Assembly (NCBI RefSeq): GCF_009830285.1 | Contig: NZ_WUQX01000001.1 | Coordinates: 186,001 to 250,000, forward strand | Length of the DNA stretch: 64,000 nt | Source of the DNA: Sporofaciens musculi | Lineage (GTDB): Bacteria > Bacillota > Clostridia > Lachnospirales > Lachnospiraceae | Direction of reading: 5' to 3' | Shown: piece by piece, positions 55,085-63,482 of the stretch | Layout: the number at the start of each line of letters is the position of its first letter | Numbering within the stretch: position 1 is the stretch's first letter | The notes under the pieces: model-generated | Seen by the model: only the letters and a program-made list of their open reading frames with translations | What the model was told of the DNA's origin: nothing | Database searches by the model: none | Program-made: the position numbers and the translations under genes

Positions 55085-56161
55085 ATGAATATACTGTTTA
55101 AATCATTTCATAATATTAATGTTCCCGAAAATGTTATCCGAGTAATACCAATTCCAGAAGATTTTGATGAATTTATGATAGAGTTTCTTCTATATTCTCT
55201 TCAAAACAAAAGTATCAAACGTTATAAAATGATTGATAAAAACACTGAGGTTCTTAACTGCATTCAAAGGATTACGAAAGAATGTCTAAGTGAAACTCAG
55301 AAGGATACAGAAGATACAGATACAACACTGGAATTTTCCAATAGTATAGCTTTGAAACTATTAAGAGAAGAGCAAGCTGTCCAGCAATTGATTGAAAAAA
55401 TGCGAATTACAATTCAAAGAGGTAGCCTGATTCAAACTTTATTCAGAACGGATACTGACAAACTTATTTTTGTTGTTGCTAAAGTGGAGCATTCGGAATG
55501 GTATGAGGGTGAAAGTTTGGAAAAGAAGTTTGGATTTCCCGGAGATAAGAAATCAGTCTGGAAATCTGCGATTATCCCATTAGAAGTAACGGGCGATTTA
55601 TCAGAAGATGATATCAAAATATACCGGAATAATGATTCAAAATATTGGACAGAAAAATTTCTTGAGTTGCAAGAAAAAAAGTCAGATGAAACAAATACGC
55701 GGGAAGTATTTGAGGCAGTTCAAACCATTTTGAGAAAGAATGTGCGTAAACAGTCAGAACGTGATTACCTAATTTTGCGTAATGCCTTGATACAGAAAAT
55801 GAAAACACCTCAACAGATTAATTATACTCAGATGATTGATGATTTGGTTGGAAATTATATTCCGGATGCTGAAAGTTTGAACATTAATACTATTAAAGAA
55901 AAATTACTTGATTTAACTATAACAAAAACATTTGATACACAATTCAATGCTGTTCCGACGGTAATCAAAGAGAGAAAGCGTAAAGAAAAATATTTCCCGT
56001 CAGCAGGTATTGAAATAACTCTTGTGGGAGCGATCGAAGATTTTGAACATGTAATTATTTCAGAATCCGTAGATGGGGGCAGACGTTATCTTAAAATACG
56101 TTGTGATGATCAAAAAACATATGAGGCCTTTGCAACTAAGCAATTAAAGATAGAAACATAA
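55085..56161 (+). CDS. Uncharacterised protein, weakly NdpA-like, gene 1 of a two-gene cassette
   Basis: 358 residues, RBS AGGAGGAAG. No confident domain. An N-terminal mixed region is followed by a beta-rich segment (GSLIQTLFRTDTDKLIFVVAKVEHSEWYEG), a helical middle, and a C-terminal domain (TQFNAVPTVIKERKRKEKYFPSAGIEITLVGAI). The order faintly recalls nucleoid-associated NdpA-like proteins. It is followed after 41 nt by a membrane-protein gene with its own RBS. The pair is intact, unlike its neighbours. In a defence-type element this invites comparison with two-gene systems in which a cytosolic DNA-related protein pairs with a membrane protein; function is not established. Confidence 0.6.
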   Translation: MNILFKSFHNINVPENVIRVIPIPEDFDEFMIEFLLYSLQNKSIKRYKMIDKNTEVLNCIQRITKECLSETQKDTEDTDTTLEFSNSIALKLLREEQAVQQLIEKMRITIQRGSLIQTLFRTDTDKLIFVVAKVEHSEWYEGESLEKKFGFPGDKKSVWKSAIIPLEVTGDLSEDDIKIYRNNDSKYWTEKFLELQEKKSDETNTREVFEAVQTILRKNVRKQSERDYLILRNALIQKMKTPQQINYTQMIDDLVGNYIPDAESLNINTIKEKLLDLTITKTFDTQFNAVPTVIKERKRKEKYFPSAGIEITLVGAIEDFEHVIISESVDGGRRYLKIRCDDQKTYEAFATKQLKIET

Positions 56162-56202
56162 TTCTTATTATATGGATATACAACTTGGGAAGGAGAAATA
56201 CC

Positions 56203-57678
56203 ATGCTTATAGAATCTTGCAAAGAGATTTTTGGTGAGCCTGTGAATTATTATGAAGCAGCAACAGTTGTTGATGCTGATTATAAGATTTTTTCCGAGAA
56301 TCTGCCGGATAAAAGTATATTGCTGAAGCTTTTTGAGAATCTTCCAAAACGTGATAATCTTGAGATTTCGATAAAGGATGAAAGTGACACGTATTTTAAG
56401 AGTTTGCATAATGAAATATGGATGGATGAATATATAAAGTTTTGCTCTGAACAGACGAACGGCGAAGAAATAAATATACATATTCATATAGAAAAACAAA
56501 TTTTAGATGATACAGTATCGATTTATGATTTTGAGCGTTTTGCAACAATTTTCGAGGGAGAAAATCTTTTAAGACAGTTGGATTTTTTCGTAGCTTTGAT
56601 GAAAGGAAGAAAAAATGGACTAAAAATCATTATAAACACACCAGATGTGTTAGTCACGAACTACATTGCTATTGCATCAGAAACAAGAGAAGTAATTAGT
56701 GGAAGAGCACGAGACTTTCAAAAATGTGAGGATGCCAGTATATTTATGAACAAAGCATATATGCCTTTGATACCACAAGATTTTTCTGTACAATATTGTA
56801 ATGGTATTATTTCTGCCCGTATAGAGAAAATTTTTAAAACTATAGAGTCATTTTTGGCTCTCATGTACATCGTTAATATTTCTAACATTGTCCATGATAA
56901 AGCTATTATTCAGATACAACCTGGACAAAATTTTGAAATTGAGATCAATTCATATAAGTATAATTATGTTATTACAGAAGTATATAACTGGATATTCGCT
57001 GATGGAGAATCTCCAATAGACAGAGCTTCTATTGCAAGAAATATTATTAATGTTCATTGCAAAAATAGCAAAGCATTATTGAATATAGATTTGCCAGTGC
57101 TAATGTCTATTAAATCAAATTATATGATTTATCAGAAAGATACTGTGCAGAAATATCTTGAACTAAAAGAACAGATTTCAGAATGTATCTCTGACACAAC
57201 TTTACAGTTCCAAGATGCAGTGGATGGGCTAATTGAAGGTATACGTAATAATCTAATTGCGATTATTACCTTTATTATTTCATTAGTATTGACAGATTCG
57301 CTTAATGTTGAAAATCTTATTGAAGAGCAACTTCCTCGTAATCTTCAATTGGTTATAGGAATTTTTTTGATAGCATCAGCAGCATATTTATTTGTAACAA
57401 GGAAAACAGTGAATACTAAATGGGAGCTTATCGTTGACCGATATAATAGACTTAAGGAGAACTATCAAGATATCTTAGATGCTAGTGATTTAGAAGATGC
57501 TTTTGGACATGATGAAATGATTAGTACTTATCAAAATAGGCTGAATAATTATAAGAAAACTATTACAGGAATATGGATATTATTTATCGTTTTAGTAACT
57601 ATAATTGCAGTAATTTACTCATTTGATGTAGGGTACTGGGGAAGACTATTAATGCAGTTCCTAACAAGAAGCAAATAG
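56203..57678 (+). CDS. Uncharacterised membrane protein, gene 2 of the two-gene cassette
   Basis: About 491 residues from ATG 56,203 (RBS AAGGAGAAA). The N-terminal 330 residues are soluble and alpha/beta, with no recognised motif. The C-terminus has three hydrophobic helices (NNLIAIITFIISLVLTDSL, LQLVIGIFLIASAAYLFV, ITGIWILFIVLVTIIAVIY), with a charged helical segment between the second and third. It looks like a membrane-anchored effector or sensor with a large cytoplasmic domain. The gene ends directly before the recombinase remnant. Unknown family. Confidence 0.62.
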   Translation: MLIESCKEIFGEPVNYYEAATVVDADYKIFSENLPDKSILLKLFENLPKRDNLEISIKDESDTYFKSLHNEIWMDEYIKFCSEQTNGEEINIHIHIEKQILDDTVSIYDFERFATIFEGENLLRQLDFFVALMKGRKNGLKIIINTPDVLVTNYIAIASETREVISGRARDFQKCEDASIFMNKAYMPLIPQDFSVQYCNGIISARIEKIFKTIESFLALMYIVNISNIVHDKAIIQIQPGQNFEIEINSYKYNYVITEVYNWIFADGESPIDRASIARNIINVHCKNSKALLNIDLPVLMSIKSNYMIYQKDTVQKYLELKEQISECISDTTLQFQDAVDGLIEGIRNNLIAIITFIISLVLTDSLNVENLIEEQLPRNLQLVIGIFLIASAAYLFVTRKTVNTKWELIVDRYNRLKENYQDILDASDLEDAFGHDEMISTYQNRLNNYKKTITGIWILFIVLVTIIAVIYSFDVGYWGRLLMQFLTRSK

Positions 57679-57946
57679 CGTTCAGAAACAGCTGCGTCAA
57701 TATGCGACGGCATTGTGGAAAATTCTTTTGAGAAGTTAGATATTCTGTTTCTATTGAAGGAAAAGAGAGCTTACAGGAATTACCAAAAGAAACTATTGAA
57801 TAGCTTGTCTCCGTTATTTATGTCTATGGAAATCAACAGGTGGAAATTATCTTTAAATTCAAAGATGAACTGGAAAGTTTTCTTAAATCGACAAACAATT
57901 CCACGGTTCAAAAAAATATTTAAAAAATTCGTGTCACTACCTTGAC
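57679..57946 (+). pseudogene. Remnant of a serine recombinase C-terminus
   Basis: The last 85 or so codons match the end of recombinase 3: QKQLRQYA, then EGKESLQELPKETIE, LVSVIYVYGNQQVEIIFKF and KDELESFLKSTNNSTVQKNI, but with at least one frameshift and two in-frame stops. No catalytic domain remains. It abuts the second attachment core exactly as recombinase 3 abuts the first, showing that the region 51,126-57,940 was once an element with the same kind of recombinase. Confidence 0.85.
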
Positions 57947-57956
57947 ACAAGGGGGG
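57941..57956. repeat. Attachment core, second copy (right end of the decayed element)
   Basis: CTTGACACAAGGGGGG, identical to 50,825-50,840, again between a recombinase tail and the spmA 3' end. Confidence 0.8.
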
Positions 57957-58241
57957 CTTCGTGCAATGGATGAATTAGGGAAATTAGAGGAAGACCGAAG
58001 GAGAGGACGGATTGCGGGACCGGTAAGGCAACGGGGAGTCGCCAGCAATGAGATGTGCACATTTCTGATTATTAATATTTCTTCACTGCAGTTGATTCCT
58101 GTGAATGTGATTGCCTTCCGTAGCCAGTACGGAAGTGTGAATCCGGCAGGGATTGTGGGCGCGGGGATTGTGGCGACAGCAATTAGTACGGTGGTGGCTG
58201 TAGTTTATTGTAAGATGATGGATGGAAAGCGGAGAGTATAA
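57945..58241 (+). pseudogene. spmA: spmA 3' fragment, copy 2 (likely original chromosomal end)
   Basis: C-terminal 98 codons of SpmA (TQGGLRAMDELGKL to VYCKMMDGKRRV), cut off from its 5' half by the integrated elements. Followed by a perfect 13-bp-stem hairpin (58,227-58,253), which overlaps the stop codon. Neighbouring host genes follow, so this copy is probably the native 3' end. No spmB gene is seen after it in this window. If the elements excise, spmA would be restored. Confidence 0.85.
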
Positions 58242-58253
58242 TACTCTCCGCTT
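58227..58253. terminator. Hairpin at the end of spmA copy 2
   Basis: AAGCGGAGAGTAT / ATACTCTCCGCTT, a perfect 13-bp stem with a 1-nt centre, followed by ATAGATTTATT; it can act on both strands. Confidence 0.7.
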
Positions 58254-58323
58254 ATAGATTTATTATAACAATTCGTTGTGTGCAAAACAGATAGAGACTA
58301 TAGAAATTATCCAAAAAAAGACT

Positions 58324-59163
58324 CTATCCCTTCACCGCTCCTCCCATCATCCCAGAAATCAAAAACCTCCGAAACACCAACGCCGTAACCGCCGGCGGGA
58401 TAACCGCAATCATCCCCGCAGCCGCCGTCAGCCCATATTGAACAGAATCCTTCGTCATGAATTCAGACACCACGATGGCAACCGGCTTCGTCTCAAGAGA
58501 GGACGCAAGAATCAGCGGTATCTGGAATTGGCTCCATGTATTCAAAAACATAATCAACGCCGCCGACAGAATAATCGGATAGGACGTCGGCACAATAATT
58601 CTTAAAAAAGAGGCAATCCTCCCACAGCCGTCAATCAACGCTGCTTCCTCCAATTCCTTGGGTATCGTTGCAAAATAATTGGACATGAGCCACGTCACTA
58701 AAGGCAGATATGAACTGACATACACCATAGAAAGCCAGAACACATTATCCAACCAATGTCTCGCTACGAACAGACGGAACAAGGGAATAATCGTAGCCAT
58801 CACAGGAATTACCATGGTAATCAGAAGCAGATTCTTAATCAAACGCCTCCCCCGAAACTCCATTCGGCTTAACGCATACGCGCTCATCATTGAAATCGGT
58901 ATCCCAAGCAACAGCGTCGCCCCCACAGCCTTTAACGCATTTTTAATGCCCATCATCAGAACAGAGCCCTTCTGCGTCCCTTCCGTCAAAAGCTCACGGT
59001 AATTGTCAAATGTAGTCGCCTTTGGCAGCAGATTCGTACTCTTTTCCATCATGGCATATTCCGGAGTTACGGACAACACAAACGTCCACAAAAACGGTCC
59101 CATTGTTAGAATCAGAAAAACTGTCAGGGCAGCCAGATAACCAATCCTTTTCCCAATTTTCAT
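58324..59163 (-). CDS. Carbohydrate ABC transporter permease (MalG/GanQ type)
   Basis: 279 residues with about six membrane helices. The EAA loop of binding-protein-dependent permeases is present (KELEEAALIDGCGRIASFLRIIVP). The N-terminal helix and the SAYALSRMEFRGRR segment are typical of the MalG-like subunit. It is the third gene of a minus-strand sugar transport operon (binding protein, MalF-like, MalG-like). No ATPase gene is in view, so a shared MsmK-type ATPase elsewhere is likely. Its start coincides with the end of the upstream permease gene. Confidence 0.9.
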   Translation of the reverse strand: MKIGKRIGYLAALTVFLILTMGPFLWTFVLSVTPEYAMMEKSTNLLPKATTFDNYRELLTEGTQKGSVLMMGIKNALKAVGATLLLGIPISMMSAYALSRMEFRGRRLIKNLLLITMVIPVMATIIPLFRLFVARHWLDNVFWLSMVYVSSYLPLVTWLMSNYFATIPKELEEAALIDGCGRIASFLRIIVPTSYPIILSAALIMFLNTWSQFQIPLILASSLETKPVAIVVSEFMTKDSVQYGLTAAAGMIAVIPPAVTALVFRRFLISGMMGGAVKG

Positions 59164-60029
59164 CAGTATTCCACCTCCCTGTTAAGATTCCTAAGGTAGA
59201 ACACACCCAGAATTCCCGCAAACAACATCACGAGATAAGTAATGGCGCTTCCTTTTCCAAAATCCAGGAAGGAAAATGTAGTCAGATAGCTTTCCACCAA
59301 CAGATTCTTTCCCAAATCACTGTATCCCGACAGCGCGATAATCTCATCAAACACGTTAATCGCCGTGACAGAGGTTGACGTAATTCCAATTCCCAGAAAC
59401 GGCAGCATCAGCGGCAGAGTTATCCTCTGGAAAATGGTTCGGCTGTTTCCACCGTCAATCCGCGCCGCCTCATAGATCCCGTTGGGAATAGACTGCCTCC
59501 CCGCCAGACACACCAAGGCCATAAACGGGATACTTCTCCAGGTCACAACCAAAGAGACAATCACAAGTAAGGACCACCTAGAGCTGAGCCATTCAATAGG
59601 CTGGCTCACAAACCCAAGACCTATACAGACTTTATTCATAAACCCATATCCGGAAGAAAACACAAATTTCCATAAAATTCCATTTACATAAGGCGGAAGC
59701 GCCCATGGCAGAATTGCCACCGCCAACAGAAGCCCTGACCATTTCACATCAATATTAAGGAAAATTGAGACCAAGAATCCTAGTACTGTAGTCAATATCA
59801 CCACCACTGCCAGAATAAACAACGTATTTTGGAAACTGTACCAGAAAGAATCTGATTTCAGTATCGTCCCATAATTGCGAAGCCCCACTACACGGATGTC
59901 TGCTGGCGCCGTCAGCTTCCATTTTTTTAGGCTATATGAAAATGTGGCTATAACCGGATAAAATACTAATACACCCATGATTAGAATCATGGGTGACAGT
60001 AAAAGATAAGGTAATATCTTCTTTTTCAT
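59163..60029 (-). CDS. Carbohydrate ABC transporter permease (MalF type)
   Basis: About 288 residues from ATG at 60,029 (minus strand), giving MKKKILPYLLLSPMILIMGVLVFYP; the frame is open further upstream but lacks a better start. Six membrane helices and the EAA loop (NGIYEAARIDGGNSRTIFQRITLP). Partner of the MalG-type permease with which it shares a 1-nt junction. Imports a sugar or oligosaccharide captured by the lipoprotein encoded 2 nt upstream. Confidence 0.9.
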   Translation of the reverse strand: MKKKILPYLLLSPMILIMGVLVFYPVIATFSYSLKKWKLTAPADIRVVGLRNYGTILKSDSFWYSFQNTLFILAVVVILTTVLGFLVSIFLNIDVKWSGLLLAVAILPWALPPYVNGILWKFVFSSGYGFMNKVCIGLGFVSQPIEWLSSRWSLLVIVSLVVTWRSIPFMALVCLAGRQSIPNGIYEAARIDGGNSRTIFQRITLPLMLPFLGIGITSTSVTAINVFDEIIALSGYSDLGKNLLVESYLTTFSFLDFGKGSAITYLVMLFAGILGVFYLRNLNREVEY

Positions 60030-60030
60030 A

Positions 60031-61338
60031 TTATTCTGCCGCAAGCTCGGCAACCTTCGCCTCCATCTCTGCGTAAGCCTCGTCCGCGGACAGCTCTCCT
60101 AATGCCATCTTATTGATTGCATTGTACATCGCATTGCTCATCTCAGAATAATAAGCCGGAATTCCATCTGGGAATGGAGATGCAATCAGCTCAGCCTGTT
60201 CCATCATGGCGCCTGCATTCTGGATTGTTCCATTATCAATCAGCTTCTTCAACACAGAATTTCGAGTTGGAATTGCCGTATTCGTTTCGTTCAGCTTTTC
60301 CTGCATATCGGCAGAAGTATACCACTCGATAAATTTCTTCGCATCCTCTTTATTTTCAGAGAACTTCGTAACACCAAGAGCCTCCGGAAGCGCCATGGTA
60401 ACGGTAGCTTTTGCATCCTTCCCTGGAACCAGAATCGGCGTAATCTCACCAATCACGCTGCAATCATCCTCATTTGTACTCTTGGATACAAAAGAAGTCG
60501 GACCAGTCAGGAAATTAGCAGAACCGGATAAAATCCTCTTGTAAGCATCCATACCAGAAGAAGTCTTATCAGCAGGATCAACCAATTCATCCTTAATCAG
60601 ATTCTCCTCATACTTCAAGGCTGCAAGCACAGAATCCTTATTCAAAGTCCCGTCGTCGTTAAATACAACACCATTCATGGTATAGGCAAGCCACATCAGA
60701 TATGTGGAGGTCTTCTCCTCCGCATTCAACGGCAGAGCAAAAGGATAATCACACACACCCTTCTCTTTCAGGGTCTTACAATTCTGGTAAACTTCATCCC
60801 ATGTCTGAGGTTCTCCGCTGATTCCTGCATCCTCGTACTGCTTTGTATTGTAGTAAGACAGACGGTAATCATTGGCATACGGAATAGCAAGCACTTTTCC
60901 GTCCTTGGTAAATGTCTCCAACGTCGGCATATCAGACTTTACATCATCGGCTACCTCAAGAGGCTCCAGCCAGTCAGCCGCATAAAACTCACCTACCCAG
61001 GACCAATCCACTTCCACAACATCTGCCACAGCCTGTCCCCCTGCTGCCGCTGTTACCAGCTTGTCACGGATATCATCCCATCCAACCTCATTTACAACAA
61101 CCTCAATCCCCGTCTCGTCGGTAAATGCTTTGAGCTGTTCATCTGTAGGAATCGCCCAGTCAGGAGCCATGAACGTAATACTGCCCCCTTCTTTACCCTC
61201 CTTGTCCTCTTTGTCCGTACTTTCTGCACCGTCCGTATTAGATGACGTGTCTTTGGGATCTTCTTTACCGCCGCAGCCGACTGCCATAGACGCAGCCATA
61301 GATGCAACAAGTAACATGGTGATTAGTTTCTTTTTCAT
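60031..61338 (-). CDS. Extracellular sugar-binding lipoprotein
   Basis: About 435 residues from ATG at 61,338 (minus strand) after GAAGGAGG. Lipoprotein signal peptide with lipobox AVGC near residue 20, then an acidic linker and a type 1 sugar-binding fold (GSITFMAPDWAIPTDEQLKAF, then ADVVEVDWSWVGEF, YANDYRLSYYN, and VTMALPEALGV). Catches the substrate outside the cell for the two permeases. The specific sugar cannot be read from sequence. Confidence 0.9.
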   Translation of the reverse strand: MKKKLITMLLVASMAASMAVGCGGKEDPKDTSSNTDGAESTDKEDKEGKEGGSITFMAPDWAIPTDEQLKAFTDETGIEVVVNEVGWDDIRDKLVTAAAGGQAVADVVEVDWSWVGEFYAADWLEPLEVADDVKSDMPTLETFTKDGKVLAIPYANDYRLSYYNTKQYEDAGISGEPQTWDEVYQNCKTLKEKGVCDYPFALPLNAEEKTSTYLMWLAYTMNGVVFNDDGTLNKDSVLAALKYEENLIKDELVDPADKTSSGMDAYKRILSGSANFLTGPTSFVSKSTNEDDCSVIGEITPILVPGKDAKATVTMALPEALGVTKFSENKEDAKKFIEWYTSADMQEKLNETNTAIPTRNSVLKKLIDNGTIQNAGAMMEQAELIASPFPDGIPAYYSEMSNAMYNAINKMALGELSADEAYAEMEAKVAELAAE

Positions 61339-61382
61339 TGATTTCCTCCTTCGCAATGACATATAAATAGGTTTCTCCAAAC

Positions 61383-61432
61383 ATTATATCAGTATACATA
61401 TCAGCCTTCAAATTGATATAATCAATATATCA
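61383..61432 (-). promoter_or_regulatory. Promoter and operator of the sugar ABC operon
   Basis: On the minus strand: -35 TTGAAG (61,411-61,406), 17-nt spacer, -10 TATAAT (61,388-61,383). Just upstream lies the palindrome TGATATA-ATCAA-TATATCA (61,414-61,432), a likely activator or repressor site; a related GATATA repeat lies within the spacer. Confidence 0.68.
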
Positions 61433-61476
61433 GTTTTATTTATTGATAATATTTATATATCATTTGCTTTAAAATT

Positions 61477-61502
61477 GAAACAGAAGCTTCCCACAGTACG
61501 TC
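61477..61502 (+). promoter_or_regulatory. ECF-type promoter of the sigma gene
   Basis: GAAAC (61,477-61,481), 17-nt spacer, CGTC (61,499-61,502), the classic extracytoplasmic-function sigma promoter; 36 nt before ATG 61,539. It suggests that the sigma factor drives its own gene. Confidence 0.7.
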
Positions 61503-61538
61503 TAATAGATAGAAGGATAAAAAGGAGGGAAACAGCAC

Positions 61539-62141
61539 ATGGATGAACTGATCCAAAAAGCAAAACAAAAAAATCCGGATGCTTTTGAAGAACTAATCCG
61601 TCTGCACATGCAAAGTATGTACAAAGTAGCCAAAGCATACCTTTCATCAGATGAAGATGTGGCAGATGCGATACAGGAAACCATTATTACCTGTTACGAG
61701 AAAATTTCGTATCTAAAAAATAATGCTTATTTCAAAACGTGGATGATAAAAATACTGATGAGTAAATGCTGCAATATCCTAAGAAACAAAAAAATGATGG
61801 ATTCCTTAGAGGAACCAACAGAGCAGCCAATTTTCGACAGGAGTTTTGAGGAATTGGAATGGAAGGAAGTCATTCAGCTCTTAGACGAAAAATACCGCAT
61901 GGTTATGGTGCTCTATTATATAGAAGGATTTCGTACCGGAGAGATTTCCCAGATTCTTGACATGAATGAAAACACGGTACGCACCCGCTTAAAGCGCGGA
62001 CGTGAAGAACTTAGGAGTATTTATCTCAATGACAAAAGGAGGGAGAAATCCAATGGAAGAAAGAAAAGTATGGCTCGAAAAGCTGCAGGAAGACGCCGAA
62101 ATACCGGAAATTGTATATCAAAAAGTGGAACTGGCTTTTGA
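61539..62141 (+). CDS. ECF-type RNA polymerase sigma factor
   Basis: 200 residues, RBS AAGGAGG. Region 2: AFEELIRLHMQSMYKVAKAYLSSDEDVADAIQETIITCYEKI; region 4: LDEKYRMVMVLYYIEGFRTGEISQILDMNENTVRTRLKRGREEL. The last 30 residues are basic and overlap the anti-sigma gene by 89 nt, which may be non-conserved. Controls an envelope-stress or similar regulon together with the DUF4179-like protein downstream. An ECF promoter lies upstream. Confidence 0.9.
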   Translation: MDELIQKAKQKNPDAFEELIRLHMQSMYKVAKAYLSSDEDVADAIQETIITCYEKISYLKNNAYFKTWMIKILMSKCCNILRNKKMMDSLEEPTEQPIFDRSFEELEWKEVIQLLDEKYRMVMVLYYIEGFRTGEISQILDMNENTVRTRLKRGREELRSIYLNDKRREKSNGRKKSMARKAAGRRRNTGNCISKSGTGF

Positions 62142-63174
62142 CAGAATACGGACTGTACCTAATCCGACAGGCGCAAGAAAAATGAAGGTAAAAACAAGCG
62201 GCAGCAGAAAAAAATACGCTATCTTCATACTGGCGGCTGTTCTCATGATTGGCACACTGTCAGTCAGCGCCGCCACATATTTTCACTGAAATGACAAGTT
62301 CAAGGAAGAATATAAGGTCACGCCAGAGATCGAGAAAAAACTAAACGAATCCAATACAGCAAAAGAAATAAATCAGTTTACAGAACATGACGGTATACGG
62401 TTTGAAGCTGTCCAATCCGTTGCAGACGAAACTGCTGCCATTATCGTCATAAAAATCTGTGGAAGCGAACAATTCCCTCTACGGACACGCATGAACTTCC
62501 GCAATATAGATATAAATGTGGGAGATATGGAAGATAAGGTTTCCATAGTGGCAAACCTCCTTGAATCCGACTCGGATGCACAGCCTGACGATATATGGAA
62601 CGATGGATGGACATATGAGCTGATATTAGTAAATAACGAGGAGGGCAGCCTGCTTGGTAAAGAGATAAAATTAACATTTACCGATATTATCGATTCTTAT
62701 GAAGAAAAACGCACCCTCACAGAATTACCTCCTCTTCTGGAATCCGTATGGGAGCTTTCAATCGTTCTGGACAATGAGGATAATGGAAAAGAGTATGAAG
62801 TGAACCAACAGATAGCCAGAACAGAAGCAAAAATAAATAAAATTCGTGTATCTCCAGTCGCCTTCACAGTTGATTTTGACTGGAAACGCCAGATGAAAAC
62901 AGAGACCTCTATAGGTGCAAACGGCGAGACAGAAGCCTTCGAGCATGCGGTGAATCCCCCTGAACTTATGGGAGTCGTTCTCGAAGATGGAACTGTACTG
63001 GAAAATATTACTGATTTTTACAATGGACATTACACAAATGAAGAATTTACACAATACCAAGCAAGAGGGGTGTTCAACCAATTTATCGAATATGAAAACG
63101 TGAAAGAGCTGATTTTTTATGCGGAGGGTGAAATCGGTATGGAGGCCGAGAAAGTATATGTGTCTGTAAAATAA
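62053..63174 (+). pseudogene. DUF4179-like anti-sigma protein with one in-frame TGA
   Basis: Start ATG 62,053 behind AAAGGAGGGAGAAA. Cytoplasmic N-terminus (ERKVWLEKLQEDAEIPEIVYQK), one membrane helix (KYAIFILAAVLMIGTLSVSA), then TYFH followed by TGA at 62,287-62,289, where homologues usually have Trp (a TGG to TGA change would do it). The same frame continues to 63,174 through a large extracellular domain (FKEEYKVTPEIEKKLNES to EGEIGMEAEKVYVSVK). The truncated product would keep the sigma-binding part and the helix but lose the sensor domain. Any separate start inside (e.g. 62,491) lacks an RBS. Confidence 0.85.
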
Positions 63175-63175
63175 T

Positions 63176-63361
63176 AGTAACAGTGAAGCCGGAAGGCTGA
63201 ACTGTTGTTACTGTTCACACCCATGGTGTTCACAGTAACGAATCCGGCCTATTTAAAGTTGCCTTACGGCAAGAGGCTGGATTCTGACCCCATTACCGTA
63301 CTGGCCTGTAGCCGTGCAGCGTAGTGCACGGCTCAGGAGTGAACAGTAACGAACTGTTACA
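63176..63361. repeat. Hairpin-rich intergenic repeat
   Basis: About 185 bp with several stems: GTTACTGT-tc-ACACC cat GGTGT-tc-ACAGTAAC (about 63,208-63,240), GCCGTGCA / TGCACGGC (63,311-63,332), and repeated GTAACAGT/ACTGTTAC words. No coding capacity. Has the look of a dispersed intergenic element or a complex terminator after the anti-sigma gene. Confidence 0.6.
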
Positions 63362-63482
63362 AATAATATGAAAAATTTGCTTATTATGCTTGCAATTTAT
63401 CTTCACAGGGTATAATATAAATATATCACAACGTAGTTTTTAAAACTACATGTCATGTTTTGTTATACTAGGAGGTAATTAT

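Noticed and set aside
57715-57945. A 76-codon frame as a real small gene
   Set aside because: It is the out-of-frame and stop-containing tail of a serine recombinase; alignment with the end of recombinase 3 explains it.
62491-63174. The downstream part of the anti-sigma gene as a separate gene
   Set aside because: Same frame as the upstream part, separated only by one TGA, and no RBS at 62,491.
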